Below, one piece after another: positions 1 through 4,977 of a stretch of DNA of 6,516 bases (positions within the stretch are counted from its first letter, which is position 1; every line of letters starts with the position of its first letter). The notes under the pieces are model-generated. The model did not search any database. It saw nothing but the letters and a program-made list of their open reading frames with translations, and was not told where the DNA came from. The stretch spans positions 1 to 6,516 of the forward strand of contig VGYW01000459.1 in NCBI GenBank assembly GCA_016872875.1, in the 5' to 3' direction. The position numbers were made by a program, and so were the translations under genes. The stretch comes from Planctomycetota bacterium (GTDB lineage: Bacteria; Planctomycetota; PUPC01; DSUN01).

Positions 1-1
1 C

Positions 2-211
2 CCCGTGACCCTGCTTCGGCGCATGCTCGGGGCCGGCGGACGCCTCCGCCTCGACGCCCGCGGCGTCCTGCGTGTTTCCCTTGAGCCCCTCAACACCGCC
101 GCAGAGAACGACGTCTTCGAGCACTTCGTCGCCGAGATCAACGCCCGTGCACCCAGGACTTCCGGGCCTGCCGGCTACCCCATCTGCTTCACTTTGGTCA
201 CTCGATCGTAG
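2..211 (+). CDS. 3' end of a gene, possibly a transposase C-terminus (5' end outside window)
   Basis: The frame is open to the left window edge and ends at TAG 209-211, so only the last 69 or so residues are visible. The visible protein has an arginine-rich helix (LLRRMLGAGGRLRLDARG), then a short strand-like segment (VLRVSLEPLN) and a helix (DVFEHFVAEINARAP), and ends in a low-complexity tail. The pattern of a basic helix, 'GGRLxxD..G.L.V.L', then a final helix of the 'f...v..iN' type resembles the C-terminal end of some DDE transposases. This is a resemblance only, since no catalytic residue lies in the window. A GTG at 5 is in frame, but it is probably internal because the frame continues upstream. 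The fragment could instead be the tail of an unrelated protein. A possible element end (252-273) lies 40 bases downstream. Confidence 0.4.
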   Translation, partial: PVTLLRRMLGAGGRLRLDARGVLRVSLEPLNTAAENDVFEHFVAEINARAPRTSGPAGYPICFTLVTRS

Positions 212-472
212 GCGAAATTGTGGTGTCAGCGCACCCAGATGATCTGAGTTCTGCAAATGAAGATTTGACCCCAAGGACCCGCCTATCATGCCCGTCAGAG
301 TGAACCGACCTCCGTGCCGGCGGACCCGGCAGAGGAATCCTGGCGCGAAGAACCGAAGTTGAGCTCTGCCCCCAATGCCCACGGAAATCCGGTGTGTTGC
401 TGCGGGACGCTTGAGAATCTGGAATTCTGAGAGACCCGAGGGATGACAACGCGGCCTGTGTGGAGGTCTGGC
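212..472. other. Intergenic stretch with possible mobile-element end
   Basis: No convincing coding frame was found on either strand between the left-edge gene and the protease gene. Frames on the minus strand here give low-complexity, serine/arginine-rich translations without family resemblance. At 252-273 there is a segment reading tgcaaatgaagatttgaccc followed by ca. It resembles, from memory, short conserved ends seen beside transposase genes in many environmental bacterial genomes, and it may mark the right end of an element carried by the preceding gene. No promoter with both boxes near consensus could be fixed in front of the protease gene. Base composition is less GC-rich than on the right side of the window. 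Confidence 0.35.
462..466 (+). promoter_or_regulatory. Ribosome binding site that decides the protease/SUMF1 start
   Basis: A perfect GGAGG lies six bases before ATG 473. The upstream in-frame ATG at 443 has only a weaker GAGGG directly abutting it. Starting at 473 also places the hydrophobic signal segment at the very N-terminus, so 473 is preferred. Confidence 0.75.
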
Positions 473-1855
473 ATGTTCACCACCGCACGGATTCGATCCG
501 CTTCTGCCGTTCTCTGCTTCGCGTTGACGCTCTGTGTACGGGCGGGGGAGCAGCCGAGCGGTACGGGCACCGCTTTCTTCGTGGGGAAGGGGGGCTACAT
601 GCTGACGTGTGCCCATGTCGTGCAGGGCGCCGGGAAGATCCAAGTCGCAATCGGTGTCAAGAGCCTGGATGCCGCGGTCCTGGCCATTGACGAGGCGCTC
701 GACCTCGCGCTCCTCCAAGCGAGAGTCGAGGGCGTGCCCTCACTGCCATTGGCGAACTCTAACGCCGTGGAAGTCGGGACTGAGGTGCGCGCCTTGGGGT
801 TCCCGCTGTCCCACATCATTGGGGAAGACGTCAAGGCAACGAAGGGCACGATCTCGGGCATCTCGGTGCGGGAGGCGCGGAAGGTGTTCCAGGTTGACGC
901 GACAGTGAACCCCGGCAACAGCGGCGGCCCTCTGGTCAATGAGAGGGGCGAGGTTATCGGCATCGTCAATGCCAAGCTCGCCCACCCCCTCGTGTCTAAC
1001 GTGGGCTTTTCAATCCCCATCAACTATGCCAAGGCAATGCTAGACAAGGAGGGGGTCGAGTGGGGCAAGGAATCGGGCAAGGGCAAACTCGATGGACCGG
1101 CGCTCGTGAAGGTCGTTTCCCCCTCCGTCGCGCTCGTCAGCGTCTGGGCCGCCACGCGGGTGGTTGACCTCGGCCGCGGGGTCAAGATGGAGTTCGTCCG
1201 CGTCCCCGCAGGGTCGTTCACGATGGGGTCCGAGAAGGGATCAGAGCACGAGAAGCCCATGCACAAGGTGACTATCCCAAAGGCATTCTATATTGGCAAG
1301 TACGAGGTGACACAGGAGCAGTGGCGGGCCGTAATGGGCTCCAACCCGAGTCGCTTCAATGTCCCCAGGAATCCGGTTGTTGGGGTGGGCTGGAACGATT
1401 GCCAGGCTTTCCTCAAGAAGCTTAACGAGGAAGTGCGGGGTGCCAGATTCAGTCTGCCCACCGAGGCCGAATGGGAGTATGCTTGCCGCGCCGGCGGCAG
1501 GACCGAGTACTGTTTCGGCGACGGCGAGAAGGAGTTGGTGGAATATGCCTGGTATTGCGACAACGCCGACGCCACGCCGCATCCTGTGGGCGGCAAGAAG
1601 CCCAATGCCTGGGGCCTCTACGACATGCACGGCAACGCCTGGGAATGGTGCGAAGACCGCTGGCACGATAGCTATCAAGGTGCTCCGGGCGACGGTTCAG
1701 CTTGGGCCGATGCTAGGGAAGCAAAGGGGTTCGTACTACGCGGCGGCTGCTGGTACGACAAAGCTAAGGCCTGCCGTTCCGCGAGCAGGGAGAGGTCCAC
1801 CCCCAGAGGGGACTGGGACGGACAGGGTTGTCGTGTTGTCCTGCGGGACTTCTGA
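473..1855 (+). CDS. Secreted trypsin-like serine protease fused to a SUMF1/FGE-sulfatase-type domain
   Basis: The product is 460 residues from ATG 473, or 470 from ATG 443. Residues 1-24 form a signal peptide (basic start, hydrophobic core SAVLCFALTL, cleavage near VRA/GE), so it should act in the periplasm or outside. Residues 28-205 are an HtrA-like trypsin fold with a complete triad: His48 in TCAHVV, Asp77 in ALDLALL and Ser150 in NPGNSGGPL. No PDZ domain follows. Residues 237-460 are a SUMF1/FGE-sulfatase (C-type-lectin-like) domain with the family signatures FVRVPAGSFTMGS, LPTEAEWEYACRAG, GLYDMHGNAWEWCED and VLRGGCWYDKAKACR. Genuine formylglycine-generating enzymes have two active-site cysteines in the RGG...C....C segment. 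Here the first position is Asp and only the second cysteine remains, so sulfatase activation is unlikely and a binding or structural role is more plausible. The protease assignment is firm; the substrate is unknown. The gene converges with the next one across 24 bases and no clear terminator is seen between them. Confidence 0.93.
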   Translation: MFTTARIRSASAVLCFALTLCVRAGEQPSGTGTAFFVGKGGYMLTCAHVVQGAGKIQVAIGVKSLDAAVLAIDEALDLALLQARVEGVPSLPLANSNAVEVGTEVRALGFPLSHIIGEDVKATKGTISGISVREARKVFQVDATVNPGNSGGPLVNERGEVIGIVNAKLAHPLVSNVGFSIPINYAKAMLDKEGVEWGKESGKGKLDGPALVKVVSPSVALVSVWAATRVVDLGRGVKMEFVRVPAGSFTMGSEKGSEHEKPMHKVTIPKAFYIGKYEVTQEQWRAVMGSNPSRFNVPRNPVVGVGWNDCQAFLKKLNEEVRGARFSLPTEAEWEYACRAGGRTEYCFGDGEKELVEYAWYCDNADATPHPVGGKKPNAWGLYDMHGNAWEWCEDRWHDSYQGAPGDGSAWADAREAKGFVLRGGCWYDKAKACRSASRERSTPRGDWDGQGCRVVLRDF

Positions 1856-1879
1856 GGCACCGACAGCCCGGACCTGCTG

Positions 1880-2191
1880 CTAACCACAAGTCTGCACGCC
1901 CACCTTGGCTGCCGCCTTCGCAATGGTCACGACCCCACATTCAGTCCCTACATACCAAAGGCAGTCTTTGCGCAAGCACCACCCCGCCCTATCGTACGGC
2001 TCCTTGCCTGCTGCAATGAGACCAGGACGCGCCAATGGGCAGATTCCGTTGGTCTTCGCTGCCATCTTCGCTGCCTCCATTCCTTTCTGCTTCACCTCAT
2101 TCCGTGCTTGCCTTGCGCGTTGGTCCGTTTCTCGCGCTTGCTTGTGCAGTTCGATGATCTGCCTAGCCCTGGCTTGTCCTTCGTCAGCCAT
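1880..2191 (-). CDS. Small cysteine-rich hypothetical protein (103 aa)
   Basis: ATG 2191 is chosen because AGGAGG stands seven bases upstream. An in-frame ATG at 2224 would add 11 residues but lacks such a site. Residues 3-47 are highly charged and rich in Ala, Arg, Lys and Gln, and are predicted helical and possibly coiled-coil. Residues 50-95 hold four cysteines, Cys51, Cys72, Cys77 and Cys85, in a CPL...WC-x4-CLWY...ECGVVTIAKA arrangement, with a fifth at Cys102. From memory this resembles a loose group of small proteins found in phages and in bacterial accessory regions with a CPL...C...CAW...C..IA pattern. That group has no function I can name. The cysteine spacing could bind a metal such as zinc or a small iron-sulfur cluster; this is inference. 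No signal peptide or membrane segment is present, so it is cytoplasmic. It has its own near-consensus promoter and is convergent with the protease/SUMF1 gene. Confidence 0.8.
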   Translation of the reverse strand: MADEGQARARQIIELHKQARETDQRARQARNEVKQKGMEAAKMAAKTNGICPLARPGLIAAGKEPYDRAGWCLRKDCLWYVGTECGVVTIAKAAAKVGVQTCG

Positions 2192-2198
2192 TGCAGTA

Positions 2199-2204
2199 CC
2201 TCCT
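2199..2204 (-). promoter_or_regulatory. Strong ribosome binding site of the cysteine-rich gene
   Basis: The minus strand reads AGGAGG, seven bases before ATG 2191. It fixes that start over the upstream in-frame ATG at 2224 and indicates efficient translation. Confidence 0.8.
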
Positions 2205-2252
2205 GTCAAGTGGCCAACATGCATCGTCCATTAGATCCATGCCCACGAACCG

Positions 2253-2281
2253 AGTATAACGCAAGGCGGCGCCGTTGTCAA
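2253..2281 (-). promoter_or_regulatory. Near-consensus sigma70 promoter for the cysteine-rich gene
   Basis: On the minus strand, TTGACA (2281-2276) is separated by exactly 17 bases from TATACT (2258-2253). That is six of six and five of six matches to the housekeeping consensus with ideal spacing. Initiation would fall near 2246, giving a leader of about 55 bases before ATG 2191. No operator-like palindrome is obvious over the boxes. Confidence 0.75.
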
Positions 2282-2324
2282 CCGCGGAATTGTGGAGGCG
2301 GTCTCGGGTGTCAAACCTCCTCTT

Positions 2325-2552
2325 TCACTTATTCCCTTCCGCCCACCTGAGATGGGGCCGGCGGAGGCATCGGGCGATGGCGCGAAGGGGCCGGCAGGAT
2401 GGTAGGCGTCTCCTTAAGCCCCACCGGGCCCGCTCCTCCGCGTAGTCGAGGGAGGCAGCGAGGAAGTCGCGGATATCCTCGTCGGTCCATTCGTCGCTCT
2501 CGCTGACGGGCCGTTCTCGGATGATCTCGGCTGCTTGGTCTCTCGTGAGCAT
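2325..2552 (-). CDS. Small hypothetical protein (75 aa)
   Basis: The start chosen is ATG 2552, preceded on the minus strand by GGAAGGA about ten bases upstream. ATG 2609 is in frame but has no ribosome binding site. Residues 1-45 look like real protein: an acidic, helical segment MLTRDQAAEIIRERP followed by DEWTDEDIRDFLAASLDYAEE. Residues 45-75 are arginine-rich and less convincing, so the frame may run past its original end. No known family, signal peptide or membrane segment is recognised. A promoter-like pair lies at 2626-2598. No partner gene of toxin-antitoxin type is visible next to it. It is a plausible gene of unknown role. Confidence 0.45.
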   Translation of the reverse strand: MLTRDQAAEIIRERPVSESDEWTDEDIRDFLAASLDYAEERARWGLRRRLPSCRPLRAIARCLRRPHLRWAEGNK

Positions 2553-2597
2553 GCCGGTTGGTCCTTCCAGGGCTGGGCCGATGGCGTCGATGCCTGC

Positions 2598-2626
2598 ATC
2601 ATGGCGCATCGGTGAGGCGATGTCAA
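2598..2626 (-). promoter_or_regulatory. Possible promoter for the 75-aa gene
   Basis: On the minus strand, TTGACA (2626-2621) is followed after 17 bases by CATGAT (2603-2598), which matches four of six positions of the -10 consensus. Initiation would fall near 2591, about 39 bases before ATG 2552. The perfect -35 and exact spacing match the other two promoters in the window, but the -10 is weak. Confidence 0.4.
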
Positions 2627-2640
2627 GCGAGACAGGCGGC

Positions 2641-2793
2641 TCATGGGCGGCCCAGGCAGAGAAGCGCGTCGCGGGTGCGGATGTAGATGCGTCCCTCAAG
2701 AATCGCAGGCGTGGCTTCAACCCCGCCCTCAAGCTGGACCTCGTCGAGCTTCTTGCCAGCGGTGGAGACGACGAACAGCGTGCCTTGTGTCAA
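2641..2793 (-). pseudogene. Relic of the C-terminus of a PQQ-type beta-propeller protein
   Basis: About 48 codons ending at TGA 2643-2641 read GTLFVVSTAGKKLDEVQL, then a segment containing GGVEATPAILEGRIYIRTRD, and end ALLCLGRP. This is the usual last blade of PQQ-like or quinoprotein-type beta-propellers: a strand 'LFV.....GKKL', then 'G.V.A.PA...GRIYIRT...L.C.G'. Upstream in the same frame the resemblance stops at once, and the sequence becomes the promoter region of, and then antisense to, the plus-strand isomerase gene. No start codon or ribosome binding site belongs to it, so it is a 5'-truncated remnant, probably left by a deletion or rearrangement. The long minus-strand frame that contains it continues to 3930 only because GC-rich antisense sequence lacks stops. 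Confidence 0.65.
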
Positions 2794-2801
2794 GGTGCGC
2801 G

Positions 2802-2830
2802 TTGACAGCGAACGCCGCCTCTGGCATATT
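2802..2830 (+). promoter_or_regulatory. Promoter for the sugar isomerase-like gene
   Basis: TTGACA (2802-2807), a 17-base spacer, then CATATT (2825-2830), which matches four of six positions of the -10 consensus. Initiation near 2837 would leave a leader of about 29 bases containing the ribosome binding site GAGGAGG (2853-2859). Confidence 0.6.
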
Positions 2831-2865
2831 CGCGCAGGGAAGGGGTCTGTCTGAGGAGGCGTTCC

Positions 2866-3672
2866 GTGGCGGGATTCAAGCTGGGCGTGGTGCTCGACTG
2901 CCTGCGTCTGGGCGTGCGGGCGGGGGTCGAGAAGGCGGCGGAAATGGGCTTCGACGGGTTTCAGGTCTACGTGACGCAGGGCGAGCTTGCGCCCGAGAAG
3001 ATGCCGCGGAGCGCGCGACGCGAGTTTCGGAGATTCGTCGCCCACCGGGGGCTGGAGATTGCGGCCCTGTGCGTGGAGCTCGGGGGCTATGCCGACCCCG
3101 CGAAGCTCGACGAGCGGGTGGAGCGCACCCGCCGCATGCTGGACCTGGGCCTCGACCTCGGCGTGGTGGTTCACTCGAGCCACATCGGCCGCATCCCCGA
3201 CGACCCCGCCGCCCCCGCCCGCCGCACGATCGCCGATGCCCTCCTCGCCATCGGCTCCTACGCTGCCGAGCGCGGCTGCTGCCTCGCCTGCGAGACGGGA
3301 CCCGAGGACACGTCGCTGATGCGTGACTTCCTCGCCTCCCTCCGCTGCGACAGCCTCAAGGTGAACTTCGACCCCGCGAACCTCGTGATGAACGGCTTCG
3401 ACCCCGTCCGCGGCGTCCACGACCTCTCCAACCTCATCGTCCACACCCACGCCAAGGACGGCGTGCGGCGTCCCGACAAGACCAAGGCCCAGGTCCCGTT
3501 GGCCGAGGGACAGGTGCCGTGGGACCGCTATCTCGCGGCCCTCCACGAGGTTGGCTACCACGGCTACCTGACCATCGAACGCGAGACCGGCGACGACCCC
3601 CTCGCCGACATCCTCCACGCCAAGCGCTTCCTCTCTTACCTCTTCACGTGCGTGACCATCTTGATGGCGTAG
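2866..3672 (+). CDS. Sugar phosphate isomerase/epimerase-like protein (xylose isomerase-like TIM barrel)
   Basis: 268 residues from GTG 2866. The start is supported by GAGGAGG six bases upstream and by a promoter at 2802-2830. The protein has the layout of the AP-endonuclease-2/xylose-isomerase-like TIM-barrel family: a first strand LGVVLDCL, then GFDGFQVYV, LEIAALCVELG and GVVVHSSHIG. Metal-ligand motifs appear at Glu143 (LACETG), Asp169 (KVNFDPANL), His193/His195 (VHTHAKD) and Glu238 (GYLTIERE). Such enzymes isomerise or epimerise sugars or inositol derivatives using a divalent metal; the exact substrate cannot be read from sequence. There is no signal peptide, so it is cytoplasmic. The family fold should end near KRFLSYL; the last dozen residues (FTCVTILMA) come from reading into the 3' end of the convergent small gene, giving a 37-base tail-to-tail overlap. 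Confidence 0.88.
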   Translation: MAGFKLGVVLDCLRLGVRAGVEKAAEMGFDGFQVYVTQGELAPEKMPRSARREFRRFVAHRGLEIAALCVELGGYADPAKLDERVERTRRMLDLGLDLGVVVHSSHIGRIPDDPAAPARRTIADALLAIGSYAAERGCCLACETGPEDTSLMRDFLASLRCDSLKVNFDPANLVMNGFDPVRGVHDLSNLIVHTHAKDGVRRPDKTKAQVPLAEGQVPWDRYLAALHEVGYHGYLTIERETGDDPLADILHAKRFLSYLFTCVTILMA

Positions 3673-3944
3673 AGCGGGATGCGGTGCTCGTTGAGGCCGG
3701 CGAGGTCCTGGAGGACGACGAAGTCGGCGCCAAGCTCCGTGACCTTGTAGGGGCCGGGACGCTCCTGGGCGAAGGCGGTGAGCTGGACCGCCGGGCCGGC
3801 GTCCGCCATTGCGACGTTCTGGCCGACGCGGAGGTTTGCGAGCACGCCGCCGGCCGGCCTCGCAGGCTCCTGGGCGAAGGCGACGACGACGGCCATCGCC
3901 GCCGCGGCCAACGCTGCGCCGAGAAGCCACGCTTTCTTCTTCAT
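3636..3944 (-). CDS. Small secreted hypothetical protein (102 aa)
   Basis: ATG 3944 is chosen because AGGAG lies seven bases upstream and because it places a classical signal peptide at the N-terminus: MKKK, a hydrophobic run WLLGAALAAAAMAVVV, and a cleavage site after AFA24. A longer frame from 4028 would begin in repeat sequence and bury the signal peptide. The mature protein of about 78 residues ends in a compact segment, GPYKVTELGADFVVLQD then EHRIPLYAIKMVTHVKR, predicted as several beta strands and reminiscent of small barrel-like domains in secreted planctomycete proteins. No family name can be given. It follows fmt on the same strand after a 43-base gap occupied by a hairpin repeat, so it may be co-transcribed with fmt. 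Its 3' end overlaps the isomerase gene by 37 bases. Confidence 0.75.
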   Translation of the reverse strand: MKKKAWLLGAALAAAAMAVVVAFAQEPARPAGGVLANLRVGQNVAMADAGPAVQLTAFAQERPGPYKVTELGADFVVLQDLAGLNEHRIPLYAIKMVTHVKR

Positions 3945-3966
3945 ACCTGGTCTCCTGTTCAGAGGT

Positions 3967-4036
3967 GGCGGGGCAGGGAGGCCCCGCCTACAACGATGGG
4001 ACGCGGGGCACGGAGGCCCCGCCCACAATGAGGGAC
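3967..4036. repeat. Two tandem GC hairpin repeats at the end of fmt
   Basis: Two imperfect copies lie 35 bases apart, beginning at 3968 and 4003 with gcggggcaNggaggccccgc and continuing with cYacaaYga and a gggacg-like end. Copy 1 forms a perfect 8-base stem (ggcggggc 3967-3974 / gccccgcc 3981-3988) with a 6-base loop. Copy 2 forms a 7-base stem (4003-4009 / 4016-4022). No T-tract follows, so they are not typical intrinsic terminators. They look like dispersed palindromic repeats. The fmt reading frame runs through copy 2 and stops inside copy 1, so its last 12 to 16 codons are repeat-derived. Confidence 0.75.
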
Positions 4037-4977
4037 GATACGAAGAGGTCTCCGGGGGCCAGGCGATGCCCCCGGAGGAAGTCGGCGGCGGACATGGGAC
4101 GGCTGCCCGCGGGCTGGAGCAGGAGTGGTTGGAGAAGACCTTCGCCGGTCTCGATGGCGAGGGAGCCGCCCCCCGCGGCGGCCACGCGGCCCGGGCAGGC
4201 CGCCTGTCCCTCGATGGCGCAGGCTGTGTGGATGACGATGCGGAGCGGCGGCTTGCCGGGCCGCTGCCAGAAGGTGAATGCGCCCGGCCAGGGGTTCATG
4301 GCGCGCACGAAGCGCTCGAGGTAAGCGGCGGGGCGGCTCCAAGGGACTGCGCCGCCGCTCTTGTCGAGGGCGGGCGCAAACGTGGCGAGGCGGTGGTCCT
4401 GTGGGACTGCGCGCGCGTGGCCCGCCTCGATCGCGGTGAGGGCGCCGACGAGGCACGGCCCGCCGAGCTCGGCGAGGCGTTGGGTCAGGCTGCCCGTGGT
4501 GTCGGCGGGGGCGATGGGGACCGCTTGCTGGGCCAGGATGTCGCCGGCGTCAATCCGCCCGGCCATTCGGATGATGGTGATGCCGGTCTGTTCGTCGCCG
4601 GCGAGGATGGCGTGGGCGACGGGTGCGGCGCCGCGGTGACGCGGGAGGAGGGAGGCGTGGACGTTGATGCAGCCGCGGGGCGGGAGAGCGAGGAGGCGCT
4701 GGCCGAGCTTCTGGCCGAAGGCGGCGACGACGATGGCCTCGGGCGCCCACGCTGCGAGCGAGGCCGCGAATGCGGGCTCGTTCACGTCATCCGTCTGAAG
4801 AACTGGGAGGCCGCGCGCGAGGGCGAGCTCCTTGACGGGCGGCGGAACCGGCGCGTGGTGCCGCCCGGAGGGCCGGTCGGGCTGGGTGACGACGCAGGCG
4901 ACCTGGTGTGCCGAGCCGAGGAGCGCCTCGAGCACCGTTGCCGCGAACTCGGGTGTGCCCATGAAGATGGTTCGCAT
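3988..4977 (-). CDS. fmt: Methionyl-tRNA formyltransferase
   Basis: 329 residues from ATG 4977. A TTG start at 5022 would add 15 residues without family resemblance. The enzyme transfers a formyl group from 10-formyltetrahydrofolate to methionyl-tRNA(fMet) in the cytoplasm so that translation can initiate. The N-terminal formyltransferase domain (residues 1-190) shows MRTIFMGTPEFA, the loop RPSGRHHAPVPPPVK, INVHASLLPRHRGAAPV and RMAGRIDAGDIL. The expected catalytic residues are all present: Asn105, His107 and Asp143. The C-terminal tRNA-binding barrel (about 205-310) shows RAMNPWPGAFTFW and LLQPAGSRPMSAADFLRGHRLAPGD. Length is close to the family norm of about 310. The extra tail VGGASVPRVPSL comes from the hairpin repeat that also supplies the stop. 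The ribosome binding site is weak. A 340-base spacer with an inverted palindrome array separates it from the upstream peptidase gene. The usual partner def is not in the window. Confidence 0.96.
   Translation of the reverse strand: MRTIFMGTPEFAATVLEALLGSAHQVACVVTQPDRPSGRHHAPVPPPVKELALARGLPVLQTDDVNEPAFAASLAAWAPEAIVVAAFGQKLGQRLLALPPRGCINVHASLLPRHRGAAPVAHAILAGDEQTGITIIRMAGRIDAGDILAQQAVPIAPADTTGSLTQRLAELGGPCLVGALTAIEAGHARAVPQDHRLATFAPALDKSGGAVPWSRPAAYLERFVRAMNPWPGAFTFWQRPGKPPLRIVIHTACAIEGQAACPGRVAAAGGGSLAIETGEGLLQPLLLQPAGSRPMSAADFLRGHRLAPGDLFVSSLIVGGASVPRVPSL

Noticed and set aside
391..440. Promoter in front of the protease/SUMF1 gene (TTGCTG or TTGAGA boxes)
   Set aside because: Neither candidate -35 has an acceptable -10 hexamer at 16 to 18 bases, so no promoter is claimed.
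443..472. ATG 443 as the start of the protease/SUMF1 gene
   Set aside because: It would place ten residues before the signal peptide and has a poorer ribosome binding site than ATG 473 with GGAGG at six bases.
1856..1879. Bidirectional terminator between the convergent genes
   Set aside because: No stem of useful length and no T-tract were found in the 24-base gap.
1359..1883. Plus-strand 174-residue frame and similar frames inside 473-1855
   Set aside because: These are out-of-frame shadows of the protease/SUMF1 gene, with low-complexity translations and no motif.
2192..2224. ATG 2224 as the start of the cysteine-rich gene
   Set aside because: The extra residues are encoded over the AGGAGG site that serves ATG 2191, and no ribosome binding site precedes 2224.
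2641..3930. Minus-strand 429-residue open frame
   Set aside because: Apart from its last 50 or so codons (the PQQ relic) it is antisense to the isomerase-like gene, with low-complexity Arg/Gly/Val-rich translation caused by high GC.
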